From: Paracentrotus lividus
Taxonomy: Eukaryota > Echinodermata > Echinoidea > Camarodonta > Echinidae
Assembly (NCBI GenBank): GCA_940671915.1
Contig: CALNVZ010000649.1
Coordinates: forward strand, 4,448,667-4,512,666
Length of the DNA stretch: 64,000 bases
Direction of reading: 5' to 3'
The notes beneath the pieces are model-generated. The model was given only the letters and a program-made list of their open reading frames with translations. It ran no database searches and had not been told where the DNA came from. The translations under genes were made by a program, and so were the position numbers. Below are positions 34,273 to 64,000 of the stretch, piece after piece. Numbering within the stretch: position 1 is the first letter of the stretch; every line of letters starts with the position of its first letter.

Positions 34273-35739
34273 TGCAAAACCAACTTTAATACTGCATTTA
34301 AAAATGCATTTATTTACCCAAATTTTTACTTCATTTGGTTAACCCTCTCATTCCTAATTGGTACTGTATTGAGCACTCACTGTTCTTTTTTTGCCAATAA
34401 AATGGTTGACTCTTTTTTTGGGGTTCATGCCATTCATCATTTGCATCCAAAACATTGGAAAGTTTACTGTTTGTGAGAGAAAGAACTATAACTCAATATT
34501 TTACAACGTTTGAAATTCATTGTTGTGTGACTTATGATATCCTTTATGTACAGTACAATTTATTTCTATCAAAGCTTTTTCTTATGTCTTTTCTTTTTTC
34601 TTTTTTAAAATTCCAGTACAGGACTCTATAAAGGCATTTTTACATCATATCCGCCGCTTTTGTGCGGATTGGCTATTTATTACAATATTGTATTCAAATT
34701 AAATTGCTTCGTCCGAAAATTGGCTATTATAAAAATAGATAAAGTAGGTTTAAATGCATTCTAAAAATATGTTTATTTAAATGTTGTTATCTCTGAAGGT
34801 GTTTTGAAACCCTCAACATTGTAAATATTTTTGTATACATGTATTTCTCCATCGATATTATTATACATTTTTGAGATGCAATTTTTTTTTATCGGGAGAC
34901 AAAAGACCAATAAAGAATCATTTAAGGAATCAATTGTATTTCCTTGTAGTTCTTCGTCTTCCCTAAATTGCACGGTTTCAAAATTGGTGTTAGTATATTA
35001 AATGTATCGGTTTATACTCACAGGCTTAGAAATAACACCAAGAATTCTTTGGTGTAAATGTAATCGTAATTTCAGAGCAGATATGTCGGTGCTGGTGTCA
35101 AAATACCTTGGATATGACATTAGAAATCAGAATTGATATCATTTTATTTTAAAGTAGTGCAAAGTTAACAAGTATTCTAGTATATTTTGATGTTAGAATG
35201 TTCTTGAATAAGCTCTGAGCTGTAGATGTCGACACCAGAACCAAATTCGGTGTTACGTAACAGGGTGTTGTGTGTGATATCATGACTTTGTGTTAAAATT
35301 TGGTCCTAGTGTTGAATTTAAACACCATTCACTGTCGGTGTAAAATGCTGAGGTCACAAACCAAGATGTTGTTGGTTTTAAAAACCAATGCATAAAAACC
35401 AATGCAAAAAAAAACAAAAACACCATATAAATAAAATCTTTTGTATTGTGTTGAAGTAAAAGTAGACCAGTAACAGAATCTTTTGCCTGAATGCACATGT
35501 CCATGTATACATTATGATGAATTGTTGTTCATTCATTAATCGGTATGTCCTATCTATGCATTTCTTCAGTTATTCCTCACAACTCTCGACTTATCAAAAT
35601 CGTAATCAAGATTTGAATTCTAGAATCTGATAGTTTACTGGTAAGCTAATTTTTCTTGGGGGGGGGGGAGCAGGGATGTTCAGATGTGTTTAAAAGGTTG
35701 TATTTATTCAGATAATTTTATCCAGGATTCAGTAACAGT

Positions 35740-35932
35740 GTGTGTTTCACAAATAGTTAAGTTTGACTTAAAGTTGCACTTAACGTTTCATCTCATTGAT
35801 CAGATCATGCTAAGGAGACACAAGTTTATTATTGGGAAGTCCATCAATGACATTATGTGTTAAATACTGGACGCACAAGGAATTTATGTGTAAAAGTTAA
35901 GTTCAACTTGATTTTTTGTGAAACAGCCCCCA
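35740..35932. mobile_element. MITE, GTTTCAC...GTGAAACA, copy
   Basis: TGTGTTTCACAAATAGTTAA on the left and TTTTTTGTGAAACAGCCCCC on the right, with matched AAGTT(G/C)AACTT blocks inside. A related element lies at 50488-50672. Confidence 0.6.
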
Positions 35933-36337
35933 ATTGTATGAAAATTGGTGCCCTTTATGCTTAATCGCCTAGCTGTATAACCAAGTAAATAACACGATGT
36001 ACTGCAAGTGTCAAGATGTGTACAGGTAATAAAAGTTCTGTAGAAGGCCCATTATTAATACACATGCACCATTTGATCAATTGATTACTAGTAGTTTACA
36101 TGTATTTTACACGATTGCTAAGGAAGCTATTAATGCTTGTAAGTAAGCAACCAGGGGGACTACGGCTTTAAGTCCTATCCAAGGGACTTAGTATTGGGGA
36201 TTAATGCCTTACCAAAGGGCTCTAGACTGTAACAGTCTACTCCTGTTATAACAAGCTTAGATGAAACTAGAATTTATTTTAACAAGGTGACTCTCCCGGA
36301 CCGAATGTCAAACGTGCAAATGTGTCTATGCGTCCAT

Positions 36338-36650
36338 GGCCCGTTTTCACACAGGTGGCCAAAATTTAAGCCAAGCTTAAATCTGTGGTATAACTATGAC
36401 TAGCAAAATGGGAGTTAATCTTGAAAAGTAAATGTTCGATTTATCGGAATTGTTGGTACTAAAACTGTTAAAAGTGCCTGGGAATGATAAGTACAAAGGT
36501 TTTCGAGCCATTAAATTACAATTCCAGAATCCAGTTAACATGTTAAGGAACATTGCAACTTAACTCATTCGTCTCCCCTTTTGCCAGACATAGTTAAACC
36601 ACAGATTTAAGCTAGGCTTAACTTTAGGCCACCTTTGTGAATACAGGCCC
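36338..36650. mobile_element. 313-bp dispersed element, copy A
   Basis: Ends read GGCCCGTTTTCACACAGGTG and CACCTTTGTGAATACAGGCCC (inverted). Within are AAATCTGTGGTATAACTATG and its complement TAGTTAAACCACAGATTTAA. Copies B (43168-43475) and C (43796-44025, right end lost) share AAAAGTGCCTGGGAATGATA. Confidence 0.75.
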
Positions 36651-36705
36651 ATGTGTTTACTTTTAACAAGATTTTGTTATAGCACGGTAATTTGGCTTAT
36701 TCCAG

Positions 36706-37045
36706 GGGGCCATTTCATCAAAGGACTTGTCGGACATTTCTTCCGACAAATTTGCTCTCAGCCAATCAGATGCAAGCATTTCAGTAGCTTATAACAGTTT
36801 GTCAGATAAAACGTCTGACAAGTCATTTCATGAAACGCCCTCCTGAGCACCTTCTTGTAATGGGAGTGGAGTGTATTGCAAAAATGATGGCTTCAATATA
36901 ACTAGGAGAGCATTTCATGAAAGGACTTGTGGGACGTTTTATCCGACAAACTGTTAAAAGCTACTGAAATGCTTGCATCTGATTGGCTGAGAGCAAATTT
37001 ATCTGATAAAATGTCTGACAAGTCCTTTGATGAAATGCCCCCCTG
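36706..37045. mobile_element. Two copies of one MITE in inverted orientation
   Basis: Copy one (36706-36845) and copy two (36905-37045) are reverse complements along their full length. Shared words include CCAATCAGATGCAAGCATTT and AAAGGACTTGTCGGAC. A spacer of about 60 bp separates them, so the locus forms a large potential hairpin. Confidence 0.8.
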
Positions 37046-37689
37046 TTCTATTGTCAGTTCTGTCTGATACAATGATCAAGCTAATACATCTCTATGTGCC
37101 TGATTCATTTTATGAGCATTCACAAATCTGTAATAGTGAGATTTTCACTGTATTGCTAAGTAAGTTCACTAGATAGGATATAATATCTGATTAATATTGA
37201 GATGATTATCATTTATTTCCCCCCATTTTTGACATTCGTTCCCCTCATTCGTTTGTATGAGCCACATTGAATGCGTTTGTATGTTGGATAACATGTACTT
37301 GTATAATAAAATATTTTGATATAACAAGATATAAATTGTTTTTGGTGGGGTTTTTTGTGTGTATCTAGTGGAGGATATACATGACTGTATGATTTGATGT
37401 AATTTGAGTTTGCTCATTTCATACACAAATCAATATGAACATTTACAGTTGCATAAACTTTTCGTATATTACCATGGAACATTATACATTATTACCCATA
37501 TCAGACATCCGAGCTGGTTACTTACAAAACCGTATTGCCCTAGATTTCATGAAAATCGGGAAGGGATAGATTATTATTTTGTATCTTCCTCGTTCTCTAT
37601 GCGTGTACCCACTCTGCATGCTGAGATGACGCAAAATATACCTTTGTATTTTCCCTGGTCTCACATCCGGGCATCTGAGGACGCATAAA

Positions 37690-38010
37690 AGGAGATGTGC
37701 GTCATATTGCTCCGCGCAGCAACAATTTACATCATAATGTTAATGAAGATAAGATCGCGACTTCATTTTTACGTCACAATGGTAAAGCTCAGACCTCCTG
37801 ATAAAAACACGACAGAGTAGAACCCTATTCTTAATGATTTTGCTCTAGATATCTATTTTGGATTATAATAAAAATATTGACTGGCTCTTCTTTCGGGGAA
37901 CATCAAATATATTGCCCTTAAAAGAATCATATTGCCCTCGTCTAAAGACCAGGGCCAATATGATTCTGTTGCGGGCAATATATTTGATGTTCCCCTCAAG
38001 GCCAGTCAAT
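37690..38010. repeat. Palindromic foldback repeat, copy 3
   Basis: GCGCAGCAACAATTTACATC followed by ATAATG at 37715-37738 is the reverse complement of the TGACGTAAATTGTTGCTCCG block at 20.3 kb. The palindrome GGGAACATCAAATATATTGC...GCAATATATTTGATGTTCCC (about 37897-37996) has the centre GTCTAAAGACCAGGGC. The block order is reversed compared with copies at 1.7 and 20 kb. Confidence 0.75.
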
Positions 38011-40640
38011 ATTATATAATTGTACATATAGTGCATGCTCTGGAGTTGAATATACATGTACGTAATATGTGTAGCCATCGATTTCGAATTTCTCAAGTGA
38101 ATTATTTGTCACCGAGGCATATAATTCACAAGAGAAATTCTTAATTTATGGATGCTCATTTTTGTATATTTGACGACAATAAGCGTGTACTACTATGCAT
38201 TATATAAGATAGGAAACTGATCATTCAACCAATCAGAAAATTTGATTATGACGTCAATAGTCAATTACACAGTTCTTTTGCAAAATTCTATGCCATCAAA
38301 ATTATTCTGATTGGTTGATCAACAGCGAACATGAATATTCATTATATCGGAACATAAAATCGTTTTAAGATGAAATCAATGCCAAAAGTTGCTTTGTGGA
38401 AAAAGGAAAAATCGCAGCCCTGTTAGTGAATCACCCCCTACATGTAATACATGGCTACTGATCTTATGCTTTTAAAAGAGACAAGATGCTATAAGCTCTT
38501 TATCGACTGGTAATAGTTTTAACCAATTGTAATTGTAATTCTAGCCCTAAAGGCTCACTTATTTTTCCTTTATTCTTGATATCATCTGTCACTAATGTAA
38601 ACATACAATGTACATACACAAGAATAGTTGATGCTTACAATATATTGAATAGAACACACAGAAAACAAATTTTAGCATTTTGCAAGCATTTAATGCCTTT
38701 ATTTTCCTTCAAATCAATGTTCATATAAATAAATAAAAGATTCACAACAAATATTTTTTTCTACAAACCTGAAAAAGCATTTAAATGAAAAGGCAGTGTC
38801 ACATAAAGCAAAATAAGTAAGTTTGAAGAAACAAATTTAAAATAGACGCACATAAATAATGACTTAAGCAAAATTAAATAATAAGGTTGTAGAAAGCAAA
38901 CTTTTGGCCCCTGAAAATAAAACTGTCCACAAAATATACATGTATGTATATATATCTTTGAGCTAATAATCACAAAACATGGAGCATAACTTTGTTTTGA
39001 TCAAGAGTTTCGACTTACATGTAACTAATGCCTAGTCATTATCGACTCTCAGAAAAGTGCATTCAACTTGTTAATACACAGGAATATGTGTTGGTGTTTA
39101 AATTTAACATATACAGGTATACAGCTCTCTCTCCTATTTACACTAGCTAATAATATTTCATATACAGATACATCAATTTGTTACATGTATTAGCAAGATA
39201 TACTCTATTTCTGTTCAACAAACTATACATTGGAACTACATCGATGTAGTAGATTCTTTGATCATAAACCATTATATCATACAATTGATATTGATACACA
39301 TTACATACACAATTAGTGATATTATCATAGATCCCATTGTACATATATGTGCCATTTATTATCAAAAATTAATTTTAATCTATTCAGGTACAAATACATG
39401 TACACATACACATGGCGTTGTTAAATGGTGCTCAAAAGGGGATATCCACCACACAATTCCACAAAACTTGACTTAATGGGCCAGTGGGCATCAGAAAGTG
39501 CATACATACCTTAAAACTGTTGTTTCTAATATTGACTAAAGAAGTGCTTATGAACCTGGTATATGAGAACATTTATATCAAAAAGCTGTATACTAGTATA
39601 CTATTATTTCTCTTCCAAAAGCTATATGTAAAATGTAGGAGTACAATATTATTAGGACACTAATAATATATTGCATATTTTGCTGATAAAATTTGTAAAA
39701 TAAAAAAATATTTATTAAACATTTACATGTGCTACACTAACTCACTGTCATTTGCATTTAGTTATTTTCCAAAGTTATATGCATGTTTATATTAATTTAA
39801 TAGTATTCTAACAACTCATCACACATATTCCATATACCAGACTCTGTATCTTACACCCACTATGTAGCAATGCACAATGTCCATAAATATCTATCTGCTA
39901 TTGAGAACTACATGTATACAGCATTTCTTGACATGTTATCCATTAGCATATACTATCATCTTCAAGAGTAAAAGACATGGTTAGATTAATTGCAAGACAA
40001 ATCTTTTAGAAGAAAAGCCCTAATCATTTTGAATGCCTTACATATGTTTCAATTCTAGGAAAGTAATGTCACAAGCAGAAATATCTCCTATATTGTGTTT
40101 CCTACAATTGTATCTGATGTTATGCATGTGTAAGGTTACTATCTAAAGTGAATGCATATCACCAGTGCTCTGAAAATATGGTAAATTACATGTAATACAA
40201 AGTCAAGTCAAAACGTGATGCATCTTCAAAAAAAAAAACAAAAAAAAATCTACTCAAATCTAGACATTTGAAAGCCCCAACAATCACAATGTTCGTCATA
40301 ACACAATTTACCCCATTGTACAGTAGTGTTAGTTTAGGTGCACTGTAATTCATCAGCTAACAGCCCTAAACCCCTTTACCGAAAAAAGTTATAACCAAGA
40401 ACTAACGGTTTTGTGGTCATTATTTTTAATTTAAAAAATAAATAAATAACAAATTCCACTAAATCATGTGTCATATAATTTTTGTTGCACTCAGCTTAGT
40501 GATATATAATATAAACCCCCCCCCCCCGAAAAATAACACAAAAAAAGATGTGACTTTACTTTCTACGGCTGGGGAAGCTTTAAATGGCAAGGTTGATGGC
40601 TTCAGAATCAAGGTTATAACACATATTTAAAAGTACATAC
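38011..40640. other. Tail-to-tail intergenic DNA, no gene recognised
   Basis: AT-rich and without conserved coding. A TTTATT at 38698-38703 (AATAAA on the minus strand) is one possible distal polyadenylation signal for WDR47, but closer ones exist. Open frames here are short and AT-driven. Confidence 0.35.
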
Positions 40641-41230
40641 TGTCATACATAATATTATGCTGTAAATGTGGAAATGTTAATCTTGGTATTAAATAGCTGC
40701 CCAAAACAATTTGCTGTTCATGCACGATACTTGCTAGAGTAAGTAAAATGCAAAGATAAACATTAAAGTTTACGCTGTATTGATGCCATGGTGATAATAA
40801 ATGCTGTCCAAAACAATTTGCTGTTCATGCACGATACTTGCTGGAGTATTAAAGTAAAAAGTAAAGATAAACATTAAGTTTACGCTGTATTGATGCCATG
40901 GTTATAATAAATGCTGCCCAAAACAATTTGCTGTTCATGCACGATACTTGCTAGAGTAAGTAAAATGCAAAGATAAACATTAAAGTTTATGCTGTATTGA
41001 TGCCATGGTGATAATAAATGCTGCCTAACACAATTTGCTGTTCATACAAGACAAAAATGCAAAGATAAACGTGCAGTTCATGCTGTAAGTTTGGCGGTGG
41101 TTTATGTCTTGATAATACATACTGCCCTAAACATTTTGCTGATAATACACAATACTTTGGTTTAACAAATGCAATGATACATATACAAGGTAAGCATAAA
41201 TGTATTTGGTGTATGTTGTAAGTTTGGTGG
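40640..41230. repeat. Tandem repeat, about 107-bp unit, 5 copies
   Basis: Units beginning CTGCCCAAAACAATTTGCTG, with TTCATGCACGATACTTGCT, AAGATAAACATTAA and TTTACGCTGTATTGATGCCA, recur at about 40697, 40803, 40914, 41023 and (diverged) 41120. Confidence 0.85.
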
Positions 41231-41469
41231 TTTATATCTCAGTGGAAAAAAAAAAAAAAAACGCCGAACAAGATACTGTATGCTGTTCATACAAATACCT
41301 ATTAAAGTACAGGGTGTATAAATGTCAATCATATGTCGTCATGACGCTTATCTATAAACATGAAAAGCTGCAACTGGTGACCTTTGGTGGTTTGAGCCTT
41401 TTTGATGATTGCCATTTCATTGAAGTGTTAAAATTTAGCTGTGTAAAGATATGAAAACTAGAGAAATTA

Positions 41470-41580
41470 GGGGACGCGCTCCCTCTATAATTTGAAAAAT
41501 CACTCATTGACTACCTATGTTAAAATTGAAAAATTTGGGCGGCTCTGGAAAATAAATTTGGGAGCCACTGGAAAATAAAG
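41470..41580. repeat. Copy of CCCTCTATAATTTGAAAA repeat
   Basis: The sequence GCTCCCTCTATAATTTGAAA, then CACTCATTGACTAC and TGTTAAAATTGAAAAAT matches the left interior of the element at 10.8 kb. Only this part is present. Confidence 0.6.
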
Positions 41581-41637
41581 TATGATCTGCAATGAATAAA
41601 TTCAATTTGTACGAGTTGACAAAATAGATTGGCTCAT

Positions 41638-41799
41638 GGCTCCATAACACAAAGATTTGTAATCAATCGAAAAATTGCAAAGGGCAATCAATATTGCTGT
41701 TTTATGTGCTTTTTATTAAAAAAAAAAATGACCCAGTAACTAATAAGAATTGTGCCTTGAGAACTGCAATTGATCACAAACTTTTGTGTTGGGAGCCCA
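41638..41799. mobile_element. MITE, GGCTCCATAACACAAAG ends, copy 4
   Basis: GGCTCCATAACACAAAGATT on the left and CTTTTGTGTTGGGAGCC on the right are inverted. Same family as 22522-22657. Confidence 0.7.
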
Positions 41800-42278
41800 G
41801 AGCTACTAATTCCATTTGTGATTTTGAACTTTGAACATTGAACTTTGTATAATATGAGAGGTACTCTGTATACATTACGAAGTTGAAAATTCAACAAGAT
41901 TGGTTAATAATCAATTTCAAATTTTTCCAAAGAATGCTTACATTATGAGAGGTGGTCAAATGTACATCACATGTACATTTAAATGTGTGTGTATGTTCTT
42001 CTTCTTCCTCTTTTTGTTTTTATCTTTAACTACACTGAAGAAGTAATTAAACTTCCTGGTGAACAAGAAGTTCGCATGAAACAATAATTGCAAAGTTAAT
42101 AAATAGATCATAATAGGCAGTGAACAACATATTATACATGTGCATTCATGACTGAAACACCCTGAAAGTCTAAATATTACACATATGCCACATAGAAAAT
42201 TATTCAAGCTAAATGTTAATGTATACAAATGTAGATTTGAGAAAATATACATATACCCTAGCCCAAGATTTCACCTTC

Positions 42279-43040
42279 AGGTCCAATGCAAAAAATTACC
42301 ATTTCACCCAGTGTAAAGTACATGTACACGAACATATTTCTATGTAAATGTCAACGTAACTGCTCATGAAACATTTAAGTAGCCATGCACGGGGTTGATT
42401 TTCTTATAATCCCACAATAAATAATTGCTCAAAAGTAACAAAAATTAGAGGAATTGTACTCAATGCAGCGCCCAGGTCCAATGCAAAAAAATTACCCATT
42501 CACCCAGTACATGCACATATTTCTACTTAAATGTCAACGTAACTTCTCATGAAACATTTAAGTAGCCATGCATGGGGTTGATTTTCTTATAATCCCACAA
42601 TAAATAATAGCTCAAAGGTATCAACAAAAATGAGAGGATTTGTACTCAATGCAGCGCCCAGGTCTAATGCAAAAAATTATACCAATTGACCCAATGTCAG
42701 TACACGCAAATATTTCTATGTAAATGTCAACGTAACTGCTCATAAAACATTTAAGCAGTCATGCAGGGGGTTGATTTTCTTATAATCCCACAATAAATAA
42801 TTACTCAAAAGCAACAAATATAAGAGGAATTGTACTCAATGCAGCGCCCAAGGTCCAATGCAAAAAATTACCAATTCACCCATTGTAAAGTACACGCACA
42901 TATTTCTATATAAATTTCAACGTAACTTCTCATGAAACATTTAAGCAGACATGCATGGGGTTGATTTTCTTATAATCCCACAATAAATACTTGCTCAAAA
43001 GTAACAAAAATTAGAGGAATTGCACTCAATGCAGCACCCA
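42279..43040. repeat. Tandem repeat, about 190-bp unit, 4 copies
   Basis: Units start CAGGTCCAATGCAAAAAATT at about 42279, 42473, 42659 and 42850 and contain GTCAACGTAACT, CATGAAACATTTAAG and GGGGTTGATTTTCTTATAAT. Each ends with TACTCAATGCAGCGCC. It lies downstream of the WDR47 stop and could be within a long 3' UTR. Confidence 0.85.
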
Positions 43041-43167
43041 GAAATATTGATCAAATTATCATTCCAATTATCTTTCATGTTTTAAAAAGAATTTTTCTAA
43101 TGCTTTGTTTATTGACGCATTTTTTATTGGATTCTGTTTTCATCTAGGGTTTGCAGGAACCAGTCGG

Positions 43168-43475
43168 ATCCTGTATTCACAAAGGTGTCCTAAATGCAGC
43201 TTATAGCTTAAATCAGTGGTTCAACTATGTATAGCGAAATGTGATACAATCCCAAACAGTGGATGTTCGATTATCAGAACTTTTTGTACTGAAACTATGA
43301 AAAAGTGCCTGGGAATGATAAACTACGAAAGTTTTCCCCAACCATTAAAGCACGATTCCAGAATTCAGAAAACATGTATTGAATGGAACAAACACAGATT
43401 GTGTCACATTTTGCAACCCATAAACCACAGATTTAAGCTTGGGCATAACTTAGGACACCTTTGTGAATATGGGCC
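43168..43475. mobile_element. 313-bp dispersed element, copy B
   Basis: Ends TGTATTCACAAAGGTGTCCT and AGGACACCTTTGTGAATATG are inverted. The interior matches copy A (GTGCCTGGGAATGATAA). Confidence 0.75.
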
Positions 43476-43795
43476 AAAGGGTCCATGGAAGAGCATATTG
43501 ATGATACGTTTACCAATAATTAAGTAAACTTAAAAAACATGAATATGTATGTACTTAGGGATTCGGCTACAGACTAGGCCCAGCTCATTTGGATGCCTGC
43601 GATACTGGATGACTCGATGCTCTGTAAAACCTGGATCGCATATTGCTGCAGAGCCTCAATGGCTGCCGTTTTACCCATGTTCGTACGAACTGCTATGTAC
43701 GAAAATGGCCAAAACGGCTGTTTTCACTCACCGTACGGGGCCCTGGAGTCATATTTGATCCACGCTAAAGGGAGGTTGAGTCAGTGTGGCACATA

Positions 43796-44025
43796 GGCCG
43801 TATTCACAAATGTGTCCTAAAGTTAAACCTATCTAAATCTGTGGTTTAACTATGAATTGTTGTTACTGAAACTCTTAAAAAGTGCCCGGGAATTGATAAG
43901 TACTTGCACTTTTCCTAACCATTAAAGTACATTTCAAGAACCCAGTAAATGTGTAAGGAACATACCAACATTGACAGATTGTGTCGCATTTGGCTAACCA
44001 TAGTTAAACCAGAGATTAAAACATA
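43796..44025. mobile_element. 313-bp dispersed element, copy C (truncated)
   Basis: The left end, GGCCGTATTCACAAATGTGT, and the interior AAATCTGTGGTTTAACTATG match copies A and B. The right end is lost where the WDR47 exon-like copies begin. Confidence 0.65.
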
Positions 44026-44352
44026 GACTTGAGGGTTGTCAACTGACAAGAGCAAAACGGTATTAACAGCATTGGACATTAAAAAGTTAAGCTCACTAGG
44101 ATTTAGAGGGAATTTGAGGGCTTGCCCAAGGTATCACATAGATTTTAGGGATTGTCCACTTGCCTGCAGCACCACACATTCAAAAGCTCAATTCAACTAG
44201 ATCCCAGCAATACTGGTTGTCTCAATGGTGTGCGAGATTGCCGCATATACTTTCCGGGTTGTCCATTGACCAAAGCATGACTGTCCTATCCACACAAGAC
44301 ATTTAGAAGCTCAGCTCACTGATATGTCAGTCAGAACTACATCAACATAATG

Positions 44353-44513
44353 GCCCATATTCTGCTAGGAAGACCAAGTTTGTATGTGTCGCAATCTTGT
44401 ACAGCTCTATTGTGTGACCCGCGTCAGACAAAAGGATCACAGTTCATCGCACAATAGATTTTACGAACTTGCGACGCATGCAAACTCAGTCTTCATAGCA
44501 GAATACGGGCCTT
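44353..44513. mobile_element. MITE with GGCCCATATTCTGC ends, copy 2
   Basis: TGGCCCATATTCTGCTAG on the left and AGCAGAATACGGGCC on the right are inverted; CAAACTCAGTCTTC is inside. Same family as 23070-23242. Confidence 0.65.
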
Positions 44514-44716
44514 AGGGTTTATCCACAGATCAGAATGCAATTATCTTGTCAACACAAGACTTTCAGAAATTCAGCTCAGTTGGATAATTCAATGTGGTCG
44601 AAGGAATGACAGATTTAGGGGTTGTCAGTAGATCAGAATATAATCCTGTCAGCAAAAGACTTTCAGAATCTCAGCTCTGTTGAATGATTCAATGTGGTTA
44701 GTAGAATCACATAGAT

Positions 44717-62980
<18,264 letters not shown>

Positions 62981-64000
62981 CTTCACACCCCTGGATTCAC
63001 AATATCTCTCTGATTAGTTCAATGTATTCCGTCCACTTTAAGACACCACTGAATCCTTTCCTTCATCCGCTTAGATCCAGCAGAACATTGATTTCCATTC
63101 TTAATCATCAGTCCAATGGGTTTCTAACCTACATAGTCAAATAGAAAATAAAGAACATAGAATAAATAGAGAAGCAAAATTAAAAAAAAAAAGACTTGCA
63201 CTTGCATGGATTAAAACAACATGCTCTGTCTGTTCTACATACTAACCAAATTTCATTTTCAAACTCACAAGTTTTCAATAATTCTATTTAGGTAGAATTA
63301 GAATGAATCACCCAATTAGACTAATCTAGTGGACATTCACATTCTCCCCCCCCCCCCCCCGTTCCATTCTCTGCTCTAATGCTCAAACACTCTTTCTGCC
63401 GACTCATTTTACCCCCTTAACTTTAGGCAAACGCTGCTAACCCTTTCTCTGCACAAAGTACAATGGACAAGCGATATACTAACAAAGAGGATGATGTATG
63501 AATATACAGTAATTGGAAGAAGGAACATTTGCCCTTTTATTACTCAATTTTTGGGGAGCACCCCTTTCTTTTCTTAATTAAGCTGAACATTTTTTTTTAC
63601 ACCCCTCTAAATGTGCTTTTCTTTAAAAGTATGATGGCGTTGCCCTAAAGTCGGCGCACCTCTAAAAATTTGACCTCAATTTCAAATAAAAAGTAAGTAT
63701 TTATCTTAAGATCCATATCAATATTATTCCATTCTTCATATTCTTTTGATATCAGATGAAGCAAAAAATCTCGAAGAAATTAATATACAAGAACAATGTT
63801 TTTAACGATATTTCGATATAGGCTTCATTTTGTATGCAAAATGAATTATGCCCATGTCTGCCCCACTTTAACTTCATTTGCACCGCAAAAAATCAAGCAC
63901 ACGCATAGTTTTTGACTTCTTTTTTTAGAATGGTTTGAAATTGTCAGGTAGCAAATATAACTTGCCTGAAAAAAAACCGATTTTTAATCAATTTTTTTCG
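62981..64000 (-). other. WDR47 5' flank / 5' UTR, promoter not resolved
   Basis: Upstream of the start codon there is no obvious TATA box, initiator or CpG-rich block. A CCAG at 62992-62995 (minus strand TGAATCCAG) could be an acceptor of a 5' UTR intron, but the pyrimidine tract is poor. A C-run lies at about 63347-63361. No other gene seen. Confidence 0.35.

Larger units (their letters stand above)
43570..44700 (-). pseudogene. Series of decayed copies of the WDR47 last exon
   Basis: Blocks resembling the plus-strand view of the real exon (TTAGGGGTTGTCCATTGACC...AAGCTCAGCTCACTAGGATG) recur at about 43575-43620, 44030-44105, 44145-44220, 44252-44325, 44512-44600 and 44613-44700. They cover the 3' coding end, the stop and some flank. 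A MITE (44353-44513) and the dispersed element copy C (43796-44025) interrupt the series. Frames are broken. Confidence 0.7.

Overview
This is a eukaryotic, metazoan genomic window: AT-rich, intron-dominated, with short exons bounded by GT-AG junctions and dense interspersed repeats. The two protein-coding genes are orthologues of animal genes (PKN and WDR47). Tail-to-tail miniature inverted-repeat elements, tRNA-derived SINE tails, microsatellites and many TACATGTA-type words suggest a marine invertebrate deuterostome, perhaps an echinoderm such as a sea urchin or sea star. The species is an inference from style and was not tested.

Layout. Positions 1-10245 hold no recognisable exon and are probably the 5' intron of PKN, since the HR1a/HR1b exons are missing. 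This stretch contains a nested foldback transposon carrying an internal satellite (3958-6611) and several MITEs. Positions 10246-31411 (+) carry 16 exons of protein kinase N: HR1c, C2-like, linker, AGC kinase and C-terminal tail with stop. Positions 31412-44716 are the tail-to-tail interval with 3' UTR sequence, tandem repeats and mobile-element debris. Positions 44717-62980 (-) carry a complete ten-exon WDR47 model: LisH/CTLH N-terminus, coiled coil, Q/S-rich linker and seven-bladed WD40 domain, 1027 aa by my splice model, every junction in phase. Positions 62981-64000 are its 5' flank.

The most unusual signal is a pattern. Several exons of both genes are accompanied by tandem, decayed copies of a segment spanning one exon boundary (splice site or stop) plus adjoining non-coding sequence. 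In PKN these lie at the C2-entry exon, a linker exon, the kinase hinge exon and the catalytic-loop exon (four to five copies). In WDR47 they lie at exon 2 (12-unit array), the WD40 exon 8 (two copies with the donor kept) and the terminal exon (about six copies downstream of the stop). Many copies keep splice-site-like sequence and correct phase. Nothing in the window looks like a defence or bacterial system. PKN (a Rho/Rac-responsive kinase) and WDR47 (a microtubule-associated scaffold) have no obvious operon-like relationship; they are simply convergent neighbours.

Caution: the PKN hinge exon carries three single-base indels that break its frame, although nearby copies hold the intact bases at two of these sites. 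Some local anomalies may therefore be assembly or consensus errors.
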